A stretch of 64,000 nt of DNA from Streptomyces umbrinus (GTDB lineage: Bacteria; Actinomycetota; Actinomycetes; Streptomycetales; Streptomycetaceae), in the NCBI RefSeq assembly GCF_030817415.1, contig NZ_JAUSZI010000002.1, forward strand, positions 4,340,001 through 4,404,000. Direction: 5' to 3'. Under the pieces are notes generated by a model. It searched no databases, was not told the origin of the DNA, and saw only the letters and a list, made by a program, of their open reading frames with translations. Made by a program: the position numbers and the translations under genes. Each line of letters starts with the position of its first letter. Positions within the stretch are counted from its first letter, which is position 1. Shown piece after piece: positions 41,046-50,334 of this stretch.

Positions 41046-43865
41046 ATGAAACAGCAGGGCGTGCACCCCGAAGACGCGGAGGGTACCTCTGAGGTTTCGT
41101 CGCGCCCGGACACCGGCGACGACTCGGACGAGCGCCCCGAGAACCCGTCCGAGAAGGCCGGTCCGACCAAGAACACGGACCCCGACGGTCGAGCCGACGG
41201 ACAGGCGGACGCGCACAAGGAGAGGGGCGACGAGGCGGCGGACTGCGCCGACGACGACGCCCACAGCGAAGAGGTCGAGGGCGACGAACCGCTGCTCCCC
41301 GCGCGCGTGCACCGCCCTTCCGACCTGATGCGTCTCCTGGTGGGCGTGCTCGCGATCGCCCTGTTGCTGGCGATCGCCGCGTTCGCGCACGGCACGACGT
41401 CAGGGCTGGCACAGGACATCAACAAGGGCACCGACGAGGCACCCGACCTGCTGATCAAGATCGCGGGGCTCGCGTCAAGCATCGCGATCCTCCTGGTGCC
41501 GGTCGCGTTCGCCATCGAGCGGCTGATCAAACGCGACGGATTGCGCATCGCCGACGGCGTACTGGCCGCCGTCCTCGCACACGGAGTGACACTCGCCACC
41601 GATCTGTGGGTCGCCAAGGCGGCACCGGACTCGATCCAGAAGGCGCTCACCCAGCCCTCCCCCGGCGACATCCAAGCCCTCACCGACCCGGTGCACGGCT
41701 ATCTCGCGCCGGTCATCGCGTACATGACGGCCGTCGGCATGTCGCGCCGGCCACGCTGGCGCGCGGTGCTGTGGGTCGTGCTGATGCTCGACGCCTTCTC
41801 CATGCTGGTCACCGGCTACACGACCCCGTTCTCGATCATCCTGACCGTGCTGATCGGCTGGAGCGTGGCGTACGGGACGCTGTACGCGGTCGGCTCGCCG
41901 AACGTGCGGCCCACGGGACGGACCCTGATGGCGGGCCTGCGGCACGTCGGCTTCCACCCGGTGAGCGCGGCCAGGGACGAAACTCCGGAGGCCCTGGACG
42001 GTGACCGTGGCCGCCGGTACTTCGTGACGCTCCAGGACGGTCCACCGCTGGACGTCACGGTGGTCGACCGCGAGCAGCAGGCGCAGGGCTTCTTCTACCG
42101 CGTGTGGCGCCGTCTGACGCTGCGCGGCATCACCACGCGTCGCAGCCTCCAGTCACTGCGCCAGGCCCTGGAGCAGGAGGCCCTCCTCGCGTACGCGGCC
42201 ATCGCGGCCGGAGCCAACGCGCCCAAACTGATCGCGACCTCCGAGCTCGGCCCGGACGCCGTGATGCTGGTCTACGAGCACACCGGTGGTCGCACGCTCG
42301 ACTCGCTGCCGGACGAGGACATCACCGACGACCTGCTCCGGGACACCTGGCACCAGGTGCAGGCGCTGCAGTCCCGGCGCATCGCGCACCGCAGGCTCGC
42401 CGGCGACGCCATCCTGGTGGATCGTTCCGGCACCGTGATCCTCACGGACCTGCGCAACGGCGAGATCGCGGCCGGTGAGCTGCTGCTGCGCATGGACGTC
42501 GCCCAGCTGGTGACCACGCTCGGCCTGCGGGTCGGCGCGGAGCGCGCGGTGGCGTCGGCCGTCGGGGTGCTCGGCCCGGACGCGGTCGCGGACTGTCTGC
42601 CCATGCTGCAGCCCATCGCGCTCACCCGCTCCCACCGCGCGACGCTGCGGAAGCTGGCCCGGGAGCGGTCGGAGCGCGAGCGCGAGGCCGTCCTGGAGGC
42701 CTCCCGGCAGGCCAAACTGGCCCGCGCCGAGGAGCACGAGCACACCCCCGAGGCGACCAGACCCGTCCTGGAGAAGCCCGACAAGAAGGCCGTACGCGCC
42801 GAACAACGGGCCGAGAAGCGCGCCATCGACGACGCCCTTGAGGAGGCGCGCGAGGAGGATCTGCTCACCCAGATCCGTCACCAGGTGCTCCTGATCAGGC
42901 CGCAGGCACCGGTCGAACCGGCCCGTCTGGAGCGCATCCGGCCGCGCACGCTGATCAGTTTCATCGCGGGCGCGTTCGGCGCGTACTTCCTGCTGACGCA
43001 GCTCACGCACATCGAGTTCGGCACGCTCTTCGACAACGCCGAGTGGGGCTGGGTCGCCGCGGCCGTGCTCTTCTCGATGCTGAGCTACTTCGCGGCGGCC
43101 ATGAGCCTGCTGGGCTTCGTGCCCGAACGGGTGCCGTTCATGCGGACGGTGGCCGCGCAGGTCGCCGGGTCCTTCGTGAAGATCGTGGCGCCCGCGGCGG
43201 TGGGCGGTGTCGCCCTCAACACGCGGTTCCTCCAGCGCTCGGGGGTACGGCCGGGGCTCGCGGTGGCGAGTGTCGGCGCGTCGCAGCTGTTCGGACTCGG
43301 CTGCCACATCCTGATGCTGCTCTCCTTCGGCTATCTGACGGGTACCGAGAAGACGCCCTCCTTGTCGCCGTCCAGGACCGTCATCGCGGGTCTGCTGACG
43401 GTCGCGGTCCTCGTCCTCGTGGTGACGTCGGTGCCGTTCCTGCGGAAATTCGTCGTCACGCGCGTGAGGTCGCTGTTCGCGGGAGTCGTGCCGCGCATGC
43501 TGGATGTGCTGCAACGGCCGCAGAAGCTCCTCACCGGCATCGGCGGCATGCTTCTGCTGACGGCCTGCTTCGTGATGTGCCTCGACGCGTCGGTCCGGGC
43601 GTTCGGGACCGAGGGCATGCCCTCGCTGAGCATCGCCAGCGTCGCCGTGGTCTTCCTCGCCGGAAACGCGCTCGGCTCCGCGGCGCCGACCCCGGGTGGC
43701 GTGGGTGCGGTCGAGGCGACCCTGACGGTCGGTCTGATCGCCGTCGGGCTCCCCAGCGAGGTCGCGGCGCCCGCCGTCCTCCTGTACCGACTGCTCACTC
43801 TGTGGCTGCCCGTGCTGCCGGGGTGGCTGTTCTTCAACCACCTCACACGCAAGGGCGCGCTCTGA
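41046..43865 (+). CDS. Membrane protein: TM block, kinase-like domain and LPG-synthase-like transmembrane domain
   Basis: Protein of 939 aa with unusual architecture. Residues 1-85 are acidic and disordered. Several transmembrane helices follow (about 95-310). A soluble domain (about 320-560) looks like a degenerate APH/Rio-type kinase: VMLVYEHTGGRTLDSLP as hinge, AHRRLAGDAIL in place of HRD and VILTDL in place of DFG. An Arg/Glu-rich coiled segment (590-650) leads to a C-terminal block of about eight helices of the lysylphosphatidylglycerol-synthase/YbhN type, including VGGVALNTRFLQRSG and APTPGGVGAVEA. ATG 41046 is preceded by AAGAAGAGACG. No catalytic transferase domain is attached; a lipid transport or flipping role is inferred. 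Confidence 0.8.
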   Translation: MKQQGVHPEDAEGTSEVSSRPDTGDDSDERPENPSEKAGPTKNTDPDGRADGQADAHKERGDEAADCADDDAHSEEVEGDEPLLPARVHRPSDLMRLLVGVLAIALLLAIAAFAHGTTSGLAQDINKGTDEAPDLLIKIAGLASSIAILLVPVAFAIERLIKRDGLRIADGVLAAVLAHGVTLATDLWVAKAAPDSIQKALTQPSPGDIQALTDPVHGYLAPVIAYMTAVGMSRRPRWRAVLWVVLMLDAFSMLVTGYTTPFSIILTVLIGWSVAYGTLYAVGSPNVRPTGRTLMAGLRHVGFHPVSAARDETPEALDGDRGRRYFVTLQDGPPLDVTVVDREQQAQGFFYRVWRRLTLRGITTRRSLQSLRQALEQEALLAYAAIAAGANAPKLIATSELGPDAVMLVYEHTGGRTLDSLPDEDITDDLLRDTWHQVQALQSRRIAHRRLAGDAILVDRSGTVILTDLRNGEIAAGELLLRMDVAQLVTTLGLRVGAERAVASAVGVLGPDAVADCLPMLQPIALTRSHRATLRKLARERSEREREAVLEASRQAKLARAEEHEHTPEATRPVLEKPDKKAVRAEQRAEKRAIDDALEEAREEDLLTQIRHQVLLIRPQAPVEPARLERIRPRTLISFIAGAFGAYFLLTQLTHIEFGTLFDNAEWGWVAAAVLFSMLSYFAAAMSLLGFVPERVPFMRTVAAQVAGSFVKIVAPAAVGGVALNTRFLQRSGVRPGLAVASVGASQLFGLGCHILMLLSFGYLTGTEKTPSLSPSRTVIAGLLTVAVLVLVVTSVPFLRKFVVTRVRSLFAGVVPRMLDVLQRPQKLLTGIGGMLLLTACFVMCLDASVRAFGTEGMPSLSIASVAVVFLAGNALGSAAPTPGGVGAVEATLTVGLIAVGLPSEVAAPAVLLYRLLTLWLPVLPGWLFFNHLTRKGAL

Positions 43866-43999
43866 CCCTGAGGCGCCCCCGGGCTGCTCCTGAGCTGCCC
43901 CTGGGACACGAGAGCGCGCTCCACAGAGGGACGTAGAGGCTCTCACCCGCACGGCCCGTGCCCCGAGCGTCCCGCCCTGGGCGACCTCAGGATGGGAGC

Positions 44000-45550
44000 A
44001 TGCCGAACCCTTCCCCGCTGCGGGCCGCCGCCCTGACCGCCACCGCCGTTCTGCTGTCGGCGGGCCTCGCCGGCTGCGGCGGCGACGGTGACTCCAAGGA
44101 CGAGGACCTGTCGGCGCAGAAGCTGAGCTGGAAGGACTGCCCCGAGCCTTCCGAGTCCGAGGGCGGCGGAGACGCCCCGTCGCCCCTGCCGGACGGTGAC
44201 ACGTGGAAGTGCGCGACCCTCAAGGCGCCCCTCGACTGGGACAAGCCCAAAGGGGACACGATCGGGCTCGCGCTGATCCGCGCGGAGGCGAGCGGCGCCA
44301 AGGACAAGCGCATCGGCTCACTGATCTTCAACTTCGGCGGCCCGGGCGGCTCGGGCGTGACCACGCTCCCCGCGTTCGGCCAGGACTACGAGCAACTGCG
44401 CACCCGCTACGACCTGGTCAGCTTCGACCCCCGGGGCGTCGGCCGCAGCGCGGGCGTGAAGTGCGAGAACAACGAACAGCTCGACGAGTACTTCCAGCAG
44501 GACGCCACCCCCGACGACACAGCCGAACAGAAGACGCTCCTGGACGACACCAAGGAGTTCAACGCGGCCTGCGAGAAGAACTCCGGCAAGACCCTCCCGT
44601 ACGTACGCACCACGGACGCGGCCCGCGACGTGGACCTGATGCGGCAGGTCCTCGGCGACGACAAGATGCACTACTTCGGCATCTCGTACGGCACGGAACT
44701 GGGCGGTGTGTACGCCCACTTGTTCCCCAGGAAGGTGGGGCGGGCCGTCTTCGACGCGGTCGTGGACCCGACGCAGAACTCGGAGCAGGGGTCGCTCGGG
44801 CAGGCCAAGGGCTTCCAGCTCGCGCTCGACAACTTCGCCGAGGACTGCACGTCGAAGACGGAGGACTGCCCGCTCGGCGACAGCGCCCAGGACGTCAAGG
44901 ACCGGATCGCCAAACTGCTCACGGACCTCGACAGCAAGCCCATCCCGGGCGTCTTCCCCCGTCAGCTGACCCAGACCGCCGCCACCAGCGGCATCGCGCA
45001 GTCCCTGTACTCGCAGGACTTCTGGGAGTACCTCACCGAGGGACTCCAGCAGGCGTACGACGGCGACGGCAGGGTGTTGATGCTGCTGGCCGACTCGATG
45101 AACGGGCGCAACCAGGACGGCGAGTACAGCAACATCGCCGCCGCCAACGTCTCCATCAACTGCGCCGACGACAAGCCGCGCTACACCACCGCCGACGTGC
45201 AGGCGAAGCTTCCGGAGTTCCGCGAGGCCTCGCCCCTCTTCGGCGACTATCTGGCGTGGGGCCTGGTCGGCTGCACCGACTGGGCCGTGGCGGGTGCCGC
45301 CGACCACCCGGACGTGAGCGCGCCCGGCTCGGCGCCGATCCTCGTGGTCGGGAACACCGGCGACCCGGCGACGCCTTACGAGGGCGCCCGCAAGATGGTG
45401 GACTCGCTGGGCAAGGGCGTCGGGGTGGAGCTGACGTACAAGGGCCAGGGGCACGGGTCGTACGACAGCGGAAACAAGTGCGTGCGCGACGCCGTGAACG
45501 GCTACCTGCTGAACGGCAAGGTCCCGCCGACCGGCAAGGTCTGCTCGTGA
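44000..45550 (+). CDS. Secreted lipoprotein alpha/beta-hydrolase, Tap/SlpD family (copy 1)
   Basis: Exported hydrolase of 516 aa. The signal peptide ends in the lipobox LAGC with Cys26. The oxyanion-type FGGPGGSG lies at 112-119, the nucleophile S229 in GISYG (227-231), the acid in GNTGDPATP and the His in GQGHGSYD. This matches the S33 tripeptidyl-aminopeptidase family that includes Streptomyces Tap and SlpD/SlpE, so it likely trims peptides at the cell surface. ATG 44000 has AGGA 7 nt upstream. It is followed at 118 bp by a paralogue. Confidence 0.9.
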   Translation: MPNPSPLRAAALTATAVLLSAGLAGCGGDGDSKDEDLSAQKLSWKDCPEPSESEGGGDAPSPLPDGDTWKCATLKAPLDWDKPKGDTIGLALIRAEASGAKDKRIGSLIFNFGGPGGSGVTTLPAFGQDYEQLRTRYDLVSFDPRGVGRSAGVKCENNEQLDEYFQQDATPDDTAEQKTLLDDTKEFNAACEKNSGKTLPYVRTTDAARDVDLMRQVLGDDKMHYFGISYGTELGGVYAHLFPRKVGRAVFDAVVDPTQNSEQGSLGQAKGFQLALDNFAEDCTSKTEDCPLGDSAQDVKDRIAKLLTDLDSKPIPGVFPRQLTQTAATSGIAQSLYSQDFWEYLTEGLQQAYDGDGRVLMLLADSMNGRNQDGEYSNIAAANVSINCADDKPRYTTADVQAKLPEFREASPLFGDYLAWGLVGCTDWAVAGAADHPDVSAPGSAPILVVGNTGDPATPYEGARKMVDSLGKGVGVELTYKGQGHGSYDSGNKCVRDAVNGYLLNGKVPPTGKVCS

Positions 45551-45567
45551 AACAGCAGGTCAGAAGG

Positions 45568-45576
45568 TTATCCACA
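45568..45576 (+). other. DnaA-box consensus match
   Basis: TTATCCACA, a perfect match to the general DnaA box, in the gap between the two hydrolase genes. It is single, so not an origin. Confidence 0.4.
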
Positions 45577-45668
45577 GGGCTTCACGGCGCTCGCGGCCAT
45601 CTGCCTACTATTGCCTGACTGTCATCCGCGGCATCCGGCGGACGACGCCCGCGAGGGGGGAAGTGTTC

Positions 45669-47213
45669 ATGGCGCGTATCGCACGGTGGACGGCTGCGGC
45701 CGCCGCCGCGTTGCTGGTGGCCGGCTGCAGCGGCTCGTCCGGGAGCGACGGGGACGAGAGCAAGGACGACGGAAGGCCGCCTGCCGCGGCGCCCTCCGAC
45801 ACCACCGGGCTGCCCGCTTCCCTCACTTCGCAGAAGCTCGACTGGGAGGGCTGCAAAGCCACGGAGACGGGCCCCGCGCCGGGCGGCGACTGGAGGTGCG
45901 CGACGCTCAAGGTGCCGCTGGACTGGTCGAAGCCGACGGGCGAGACCATCGGCATAGCGCTGATCCGCAGCGAGTCGAGCGGCTCCTCGGACGAGCGCAT
46001 CGGCTCGCTGTTGTTCAACTTCGGCGGCCCGGGCGGCTCGGGCGTCGACTATCTGCCGCCGTACGGGCCCACGTTCGCCGAGCTCCACAAGCGGTACGAC
46101 CTGGTGAGCTGGGACCCGCGTGGCGTCGCGGCCAGCGAGGGCGTGCGCTGTCGCGACAACAAGGAGATCCAGAAGGCCGAGTCGGTCGACACCACACCGG
46201 ACACCTCCGCCGAGGAGACCACGTTCCTCAAGGACGCGGCCGACTTCGGCAAGGGCTGCCAGGAGTCGGCGGGCAAGCTCATGGATCACGTCTCGACGAC
46301 CGACACGGCCCGGGACATGGACCTGATGCGCCATGTCCTCGGCGACCAGAAGATGCACTACTTCGGCATCTCGTACGGCACGGAACTGGGCGGCGTGTAC
46401 GCCCACTTGTTCCCCAAGAACGTGGGGCGTCTGCTCCTCGACGCGGTCGTCGACCCGAGCGCGGGCACGGTCGGCCACGCCAAGAACCAGGCCAAGGGCT
46501 TCCAGCGCGCCCTGGAGGACTACCTCAAGTCGACGGGCCAGGACCCGCAGGAGGGTTCCCAGAAGATCGTGGATCTGCTGAAGCGGATCGACTCCGAGCC
46601 GCTGCCGACGGCGAGCGGCCGCGACCTCACCCAGCAGCTGGCCCTCACGGGCGTCATCTACCCGCTCTACAGCAAGTCGTCCTGGCCCGCGCTCACCAGC
46701 GCGCTCGAAGCGGCCGAGGACGGCGACGGTACGGAGCTGCTCGCGCAGGCGGACGGCTACAACGACCGTGACGCGTCGGGGCGCTACGGCACGACGACGC
46801 ATTCACAACGGGTCATATCGTGCTTGGACGACAAGGAGCGGCCGACGCCCGAGGAGGCGAAGGCGCTGCTCCCCGAGTTCCGGAAGATCTCGCCCGTCTT
46901 CGGCGATTCGATGGGCTGGGACACCGCGGGCTGGTGCCACGACTGGCCGGTGGCCGGCCAGTACGAGACCGCGGAGGTGAGCGCGCCCGGCGCGGAGCCC
47001 GTCCTGGTGGTGGGCAACACCGGCGACCCGGCGACGCCGTACGAGGGCGCCCGCAAGATGGCCGACGAGCTGGGCAAGGGCGTCGGTGTGCAGCTCACCT
47101 GGAAGGGCGAGGGACACGGGGCGTACGGGAGCGGGAGCGACTGTGTCGACAGCACGGTGAACGACTACCTGCTGGACGGGAAGGTGCCGGACGACGGCAA
47201 GGTCTGCGAGTAG
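45669..47213 (+). CDS. Secreted lipoprotein alpha/beta-hydrolase, Tap/SlpD family (copy 2)
   Basis: Paralogue of the preceding gene, 514 aa. The lipobox is VAGC with Cys20. Shared landmarks are FGGPGGSGVDYLPP, GISYGTELGGVYAHLFP, GNTGDPATPYEGARKM and EGHGAYGSG. The long conserved blocks show a local tandem duplication. ATG 45669 is preceded by GAGGGGGGA at 7 nt; a GTG two codons earlier is weaker. Differences lie mainly in the lid region, so substrate range may have diverged. Confidence 0.9.
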   Translation: MARIARWTAAAAAALLVAGCSGSSGSDGDESKDDGRPPAAAPSDTTGLPASLTSQKLDWEGCKATETGPAPGGDWRCATLKVPLDWSKPTGETIGIALIRSESSGSSDERIGSLLFNFGGPGGSGVDYLPPYGPTFAELHKRYDLVSWDPRGVAASEGVRCRDNKEIQKAESVDTTPDTSAEETTFLKDAADFGKGCQESAGKLMDHVSTTDTARDMDLMRHVLGDQKMHYFGISYGTELGGVYAHLFPKNVGRLLLDAVVDPSAGTVGHAKNQAKGFQRALEDYLKSTGQDPQEGSQKIVDLLKRIDSEPLPTASGRDLTQQLALTGVIYPLYSKSSWPALTSALEAAEDGDGTELLAQADGYNDRDASGRYGTTTHSQRVISCLDDKERPTPEEAKALLPEFRKISPVFGDSMGWDTAGWCHDWPVAGQYETAEVSAPGAEPVLVVGNTGDPATPYEGARKMADELGKGVGVQLTWKGEGHGAYGSGSDCVDSTVNDYLLDGKVPDDGKVCE

Positions 47214-47223
47214 CGGCCCGGGC

Positions 47224-47313
47224 GGTCTCGACGGGAGCGATCCCGACCGGGACAGTCCCGACCGGAGCAATCCTGCACGGGACGGTCCTGACCGGGGCGG
47301 TCCTGACCGGGGC
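47224..47313 (+). repeat. Six tandem 15-bp repeats
   Basis: Six imperfect units of the type GGTCCTGACCGGGGC lie head to tail right after the second hydrolase gene. The last two are identical. The period is three codons times five, but the stretch lies after a stop and has no start, so it is noncoding. Confidence 0.85.
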
Positions 47314-47321
47314 AACGGAAA

Positions 47322-47350
47322 GGGGCCCGGCACACCTGGTGCCGAGCCCC
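47322..47350. terminator. Bidirectional terminator between hydrolase and moeZ
   Basis: GGGGCCCGGCAC (47322-47333) pairs with GTGCCGAGCCCC (47339-47350) with one mismatch, between convergent genes. Confidence 0.8.
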
Positions 47351-47383
47351 TCGTCGCAAGGCCTGTGCCTGCGAAGCCTGCTC

Positions 47384-48562
47384 CTAGTAGACGGGCTTCT
47401 CCGGCTCGATCTGGTTGACCCAGCCGATCACGCCGCCGCCCACATGCACGGCGTCCGCGAAACCAGCCGACTTGAGGACCGCGAGGACCTCCGCGCTGCG
47501 GACACCCGTCTTGCAGTGCAGGACGATCTTCTTGTCCTGCGGGAGGGTCTCCAGGGCGGTGCCCATGAGGAACTCGTTCTTCGGGATCAGCTTGGCGCCG
47601 GGGATCGAGACGATCTCGTACTCGTTGATCTCGCGGACGTCGATGATCTCGATGTTCTCGCCGTCGTCGATCCACTCCTTGAGCTGCTTGGGAGTGATCG
47701 TCGAGCCGGCGGCCGCCTCCTGGGCCTCCTCGGAGACGACGCCGCAGAAGGCCTCGTAGTCGATGAGCTCGGTGACGGTGGGGTTCTCGCCGCAGACCGC
47801 GCAGTTCGGGTCCTTGCGGACCTTGACCTGGCGGTACTGCATCTCCAGGGCGTCGTAGATCATCAGGCGGCCGAGGAGCGGCTCGCCGATGCCCGCGAGA
47901 AGCTTGATGGCCTCGTTGACCTGGATGGAACCGATGGACGCGCACAGCACGCCCAGGACGCCGCCCTCGGCGCAGGAGGGGACCATGCCCGGCGGCGGGG
48001 GCTCCGGGTAGAGGCAGCGGTAGCAGGGGCCGTGCTCGGACCAGAAGACGGAAGCCTGGCCGTCGAAGCGGTAGATCGAGCCCCACACGTACGGCTTGTT
48101 GAGCAGCACGCACGCGTCGTTGACCAGGTAGCGGGTCGCGAAGTTGTCCGTGCCGTCGACGATCAGGTCGTACTGGCTGAAGATGTCCATCACGTTCTCG
48201 GCCTCGAGCCGCTCTTCGTGAAGGACCACGTTCACGTACGGGTTGATGCCCAGCACGCTGTCTCGAGCCGACTCGGCCTTGGAGCGGCCGATGTCCGCCT
48301 GGCTGTGGATGATCTGGCGCTGCAGGTTCGACTCGTCGACCTCGTCGAACTCCACGATGCCGAGCGTGCCGACGCCGGCGGCGGCCAGGTACATCAGCGC
48401 CGGCGAGCCCAGGCCGCCGGCGCCCACACAGAGCACCTTGGCGTTCTTCAGCCGCTTCTGCCCGTCCATGCCCACGTCGGGGATGATCAGGTGGCGGGAG
48501 TACCTGCGGACCTCGTCTACGGTGAGCTCAGCAGCTGGCTCGACCAGGGGTGGCAGCGACAC
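47384..48562 (-). CDS. moeZ: Adenylyltransferase/sulfurtransferase MoeZ
   Basis: Protein of 392 aa joining a MoeB/ThiF-type E1 domain to a rhodanese. The nucleotide loop GAGGLGSP is at 47-54; zinc ligands are C180/C183 and C254/C257; the rhodanese active cysteine is C350 in HCKTGVRS. It adenylates and thiocarboxylates small sulfur-carrier proteins for molybdopterin, cysteine or secondary-metabolite sulfur. GTG 48562 follows GGAG by 5 nt. In mycobacteria it is adjacent to a DUF3152 gene; here the Pel-like genes lie in between. It is likely to serve the MoaE pathway also present in this window. Confidence 0.95.
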   Translation of the reverse strand: MSLPPLVEPAAELTVDEVRRYSRHLIIPDVGMDGQKRLKNAKVLCVGAGGLGSPALMYLAAAGVGTLGIVEFDEVDESNLQRQIIHSQADIGRSKAESARDSVLGINPYVNVVLHEERLEAENVMDIFSQYDLIVDGTDNFATRYLVNDACVLLNKPYVWGSIYRFDGQASVFWSEHGPCYRCLYPEPPPPGMVPSCAEGGVLGVLCASIGSIQVNEAIKLLAGIGEPLLGRLMIYDALEMQYRQVKVRKDPNCAVCGENPTVTELIDYEAFCGVVSEEAQEAAAGSTITPKQLKEWIDDGENIEIIDVREINEYEIVSIPGAKLIPKNEFLMGTALETLPQDKKIVLHCKTGVRSAEVLAVLKSAGFADAVHVGGGVIGWVNQIEPEKPVY

Positions 48563-48625
48563 GGGGACTCCGTTGGTCGGTCAATCACTACAGTTGTTCT
48601 CCCCGTAACACTGCCACGCCCTTCT

Positions 48626-49384
48626 TCATTCCGAGACACCCGTTCCGATCCGCGAGACGATTTCGTCCCAGTAGCCGGGCATGCTCTCCCAGGGGTCGGC
48701 CGAACCCCCGCGATCCGTGCGGTCGGTGAAGTAGATCGTCGAGGCGCCCTGCCAGCGCGCGATGCGCAGCGCCTCGTCGAGATGGCCGCGGGGCACGCTG
48801 TGCACGAAGTGGCAGAAGCGCTCGGGCGGGTACTCGGCGGTCCACTCGGCCACCTGCGACCAGCGGTAATCGCTCCAGGGCCCGGCGAAGGTCACCAACT
48901 GGTCGGCGGCCTCGGCATATCCGGGATACGGGTGGGTGCCGTGGCCGAGGACGATGTGGCCCTCGCGGCCCGCGCCGAAGAGCGCGCGCAGGGTGGTGGC
49001 CGTGCGCCGGATCTCGGGCAGCGCTGTCCGCTCCGTGGGACAGCGGTCCAGGAGGAAGCCGTCGACCTGGTACCAGTCGCGATAGCGGTGTGCGTCGGAG
49101 ACGAGCTCGCCGAAGGCTCGTGCGCCGTATGTCACATCCAGGTGGCCGAGGACACGGACGCCCGCGTTGCGCAGGCGTCCGGCCGCCTCCAGGCAGCGGG
49201 GGTCGGGGCGGGTGCCGGGGCCGTCGGCGACGTTCAGGACGACCCAGTGCAAGGGGGTTCCGGGGCGGGTGAGTTCGCCCCATTCGACCGGGGCGACAAG
49301 GGGGTGCGCATAGCCGGGGATACCGAATCCGGCCCGTAAGCCGGTGCTCGCGGTGCCCGTTGCGGTGCTGGTCAGATGCGGCAT
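48626..49384 (-). CDS. Spherulation-specific family 4 protein (GH135-like)
   Basis: Protein of 252 aa of the spherulin-4 family, which includes TIM-barrel glycoside hydrolases acting on galactosamine-rich polysaccharides. Recognisable parts are FGIPGYAHPL, VLNVADGPGTRPD, LGHLDVTYGAR and DGFLLDRCPTE, the last holding a likely catalytic acid. No signal peptide is evident, so location is unclear. ATG 49384 overlaps the epimerase gene by 13 nt behind GGAGG, showing coupling. Fourth gene of the Pel-like group; a polymer-trimming role is inferred from context. Confidence 0.8.
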   Translation of the reverse strand: MPHLTSTATGTASTGLRAGFGIPGYAHPLVAPVEWGELTRPGTPLHWVVLNVADGPGTRPDPRCLEAAGRLRNAGVRVLGHLDVTYGARAFGELVSDAHRYRDWYQVDGFLLDRCPTERTALPEIRRTATTLRALFGAGREGHIVLGHGTHPYPGYAEAADQLVTFAGPWSDYRWSQVAEWTAEYPPERFCHFVHSVPRGHLDEALRIARWQGASTIYFTDRTDRGGSADPWESMPGYWDEIVSRIGTGVSE

Positions 49385-50334
49385 GCCGCCTCCATCCAGA
49401 TGTCGGCGAGGGATTCCTCGAGGTTGATCCGGGGGCGCCAGCCGAGCCGGTCGCGTGCGGTGCGCACGTCGGCCTGCTGCCAGCTGCCGCAGCCGTCCGG
49501 GTAGGGGTAGGCGGCAGCCGGGGCCGTGTGCTCCGTCTCGGAGCGGGGGTGGCCGATGGACGGCCTGACCGGGATGGGCGGTCCGTCGAGTTCGTGCAGA
49601 GCACCGCCGTAGCCGGCGACGCGTGCGAGGACGGAGGCGGCGTCGCGGAGGCGTACGGCACGACCGGAGCCGATGTTGATGACGCCCTGTGCGGCGGAGA
49701 GGGAGGCGGCATGGACGGCACGGGCGACGTCGCGTACGTCGATGAAGTCGCGTTGGACGCCGAGGCCACCGAGTTTGAGTTCGCCGTCGCCGGACTGCAT
49801 CGCGCGGCGCATGGCCTCGGCGAGGCGGCCGAGGGGCGAACCGGCCGGGGTGCCGGGTCCGGCGGGCGAGAACACCCGCAGGACGACGGCGTCGAGGCCG
49901 GACCCGAGGACCAGTTCGGTGGCGGCGAGCTTGCTGACGCCGTACGGGCCGCCGGGGCGGGGCACGGCGTCCTCGGCCGTGGAGGAGCCGGGCTGGCTGG
50001 GGCCGTACTCCGCGCCGCAGCCGATCTGCACGAGCCGTGCTCCGCAGCCGCTGCGGCGCAGGGCTTCGCAGACGGTGGCGACGGCGACGGTGTTGTGCCG
50101 GGTCAGCTCGCGGGCGCCGCCACGGGTGGCTCCGGCGCAGTTGACGACCACGCCGGGGTGCACCGCGTCCAGGAAGCGGGTGAGCGCGCCCGGGCTGCCG
50201 CTGGCGAGGTCGAAGCGCACGTCCGCGTCGTCGCCCCGGCCGAGCGCGGTGAGCTGCACGGCGGGGTCGGCGAGGAGGCGGTCGGCGACGAACCGGCCCA
50301 GGTATCCGTTGGCTCCGATCAGCAGCACCCTCAT
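49372..50334 (-). CDS. NAD-dependent sugar epimerase/dehydratase (extended SDR)
   Basis: Enzyme of 320 aa. The Rossmann motif GANGYLGRF lies at 8-16, and the catalytic Tyr-Lys pair is in YGVSKLAATE. LRVFSPAGPG and QRDFIDVRDVARAV are typical of UDP-sugar epimerases. It probably makes or interconverts a nucleotide sugar used by the nearby glycosyltransferase, for example a GalNAc-type precursor; this is inferred. ATG 50334 has GGGAG 7 nt upstream and overlaps the stop of a 15-codon ORF (ATGA). It is coupled to the spherulin-4 gene. Confidence 0.85.
   Translation of the reverse strand: MRVLLIGANGYLGRFVADRLLADPAVQLTALGRGDDADVRFDLASGSPGALTRFLDAVHPGVVVNCAGATRGGARELTRHNTVAVATVCEALRRSGCGARLVQIGCGAEYGPSQPGSSTAEDAVPRPGGPYGVSKLAATELVLGSGLDAVVLRVFSPAGPGTPAGSPLGRLAEAMRRAMQSGDGELKLGGLGVQRDFIDVRDVARAVHAASLSAAQGVINIGSGRAVRLRDAASVLARVAGYGGALHELDGPPIPVRPSIGHPRSETEHTAPAAAYPYPDGCGSWQQADVRTARDRLGWRPRINLEESLADIWMEAACRI

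Noticed and set aside
23262-45576. Replication origin suggested by DnaA boxes
   Set aside because: Boxes are single and kilobases apart, with no dnaA/dnaN neighbours or box cluster.
47224-47313. Pentapeptide-repeat coding extension of the second hydrolase
   Set aside because: The gene ends at a stop codon 11 nt before the repeats and no start or ribosome site opens the frame again.
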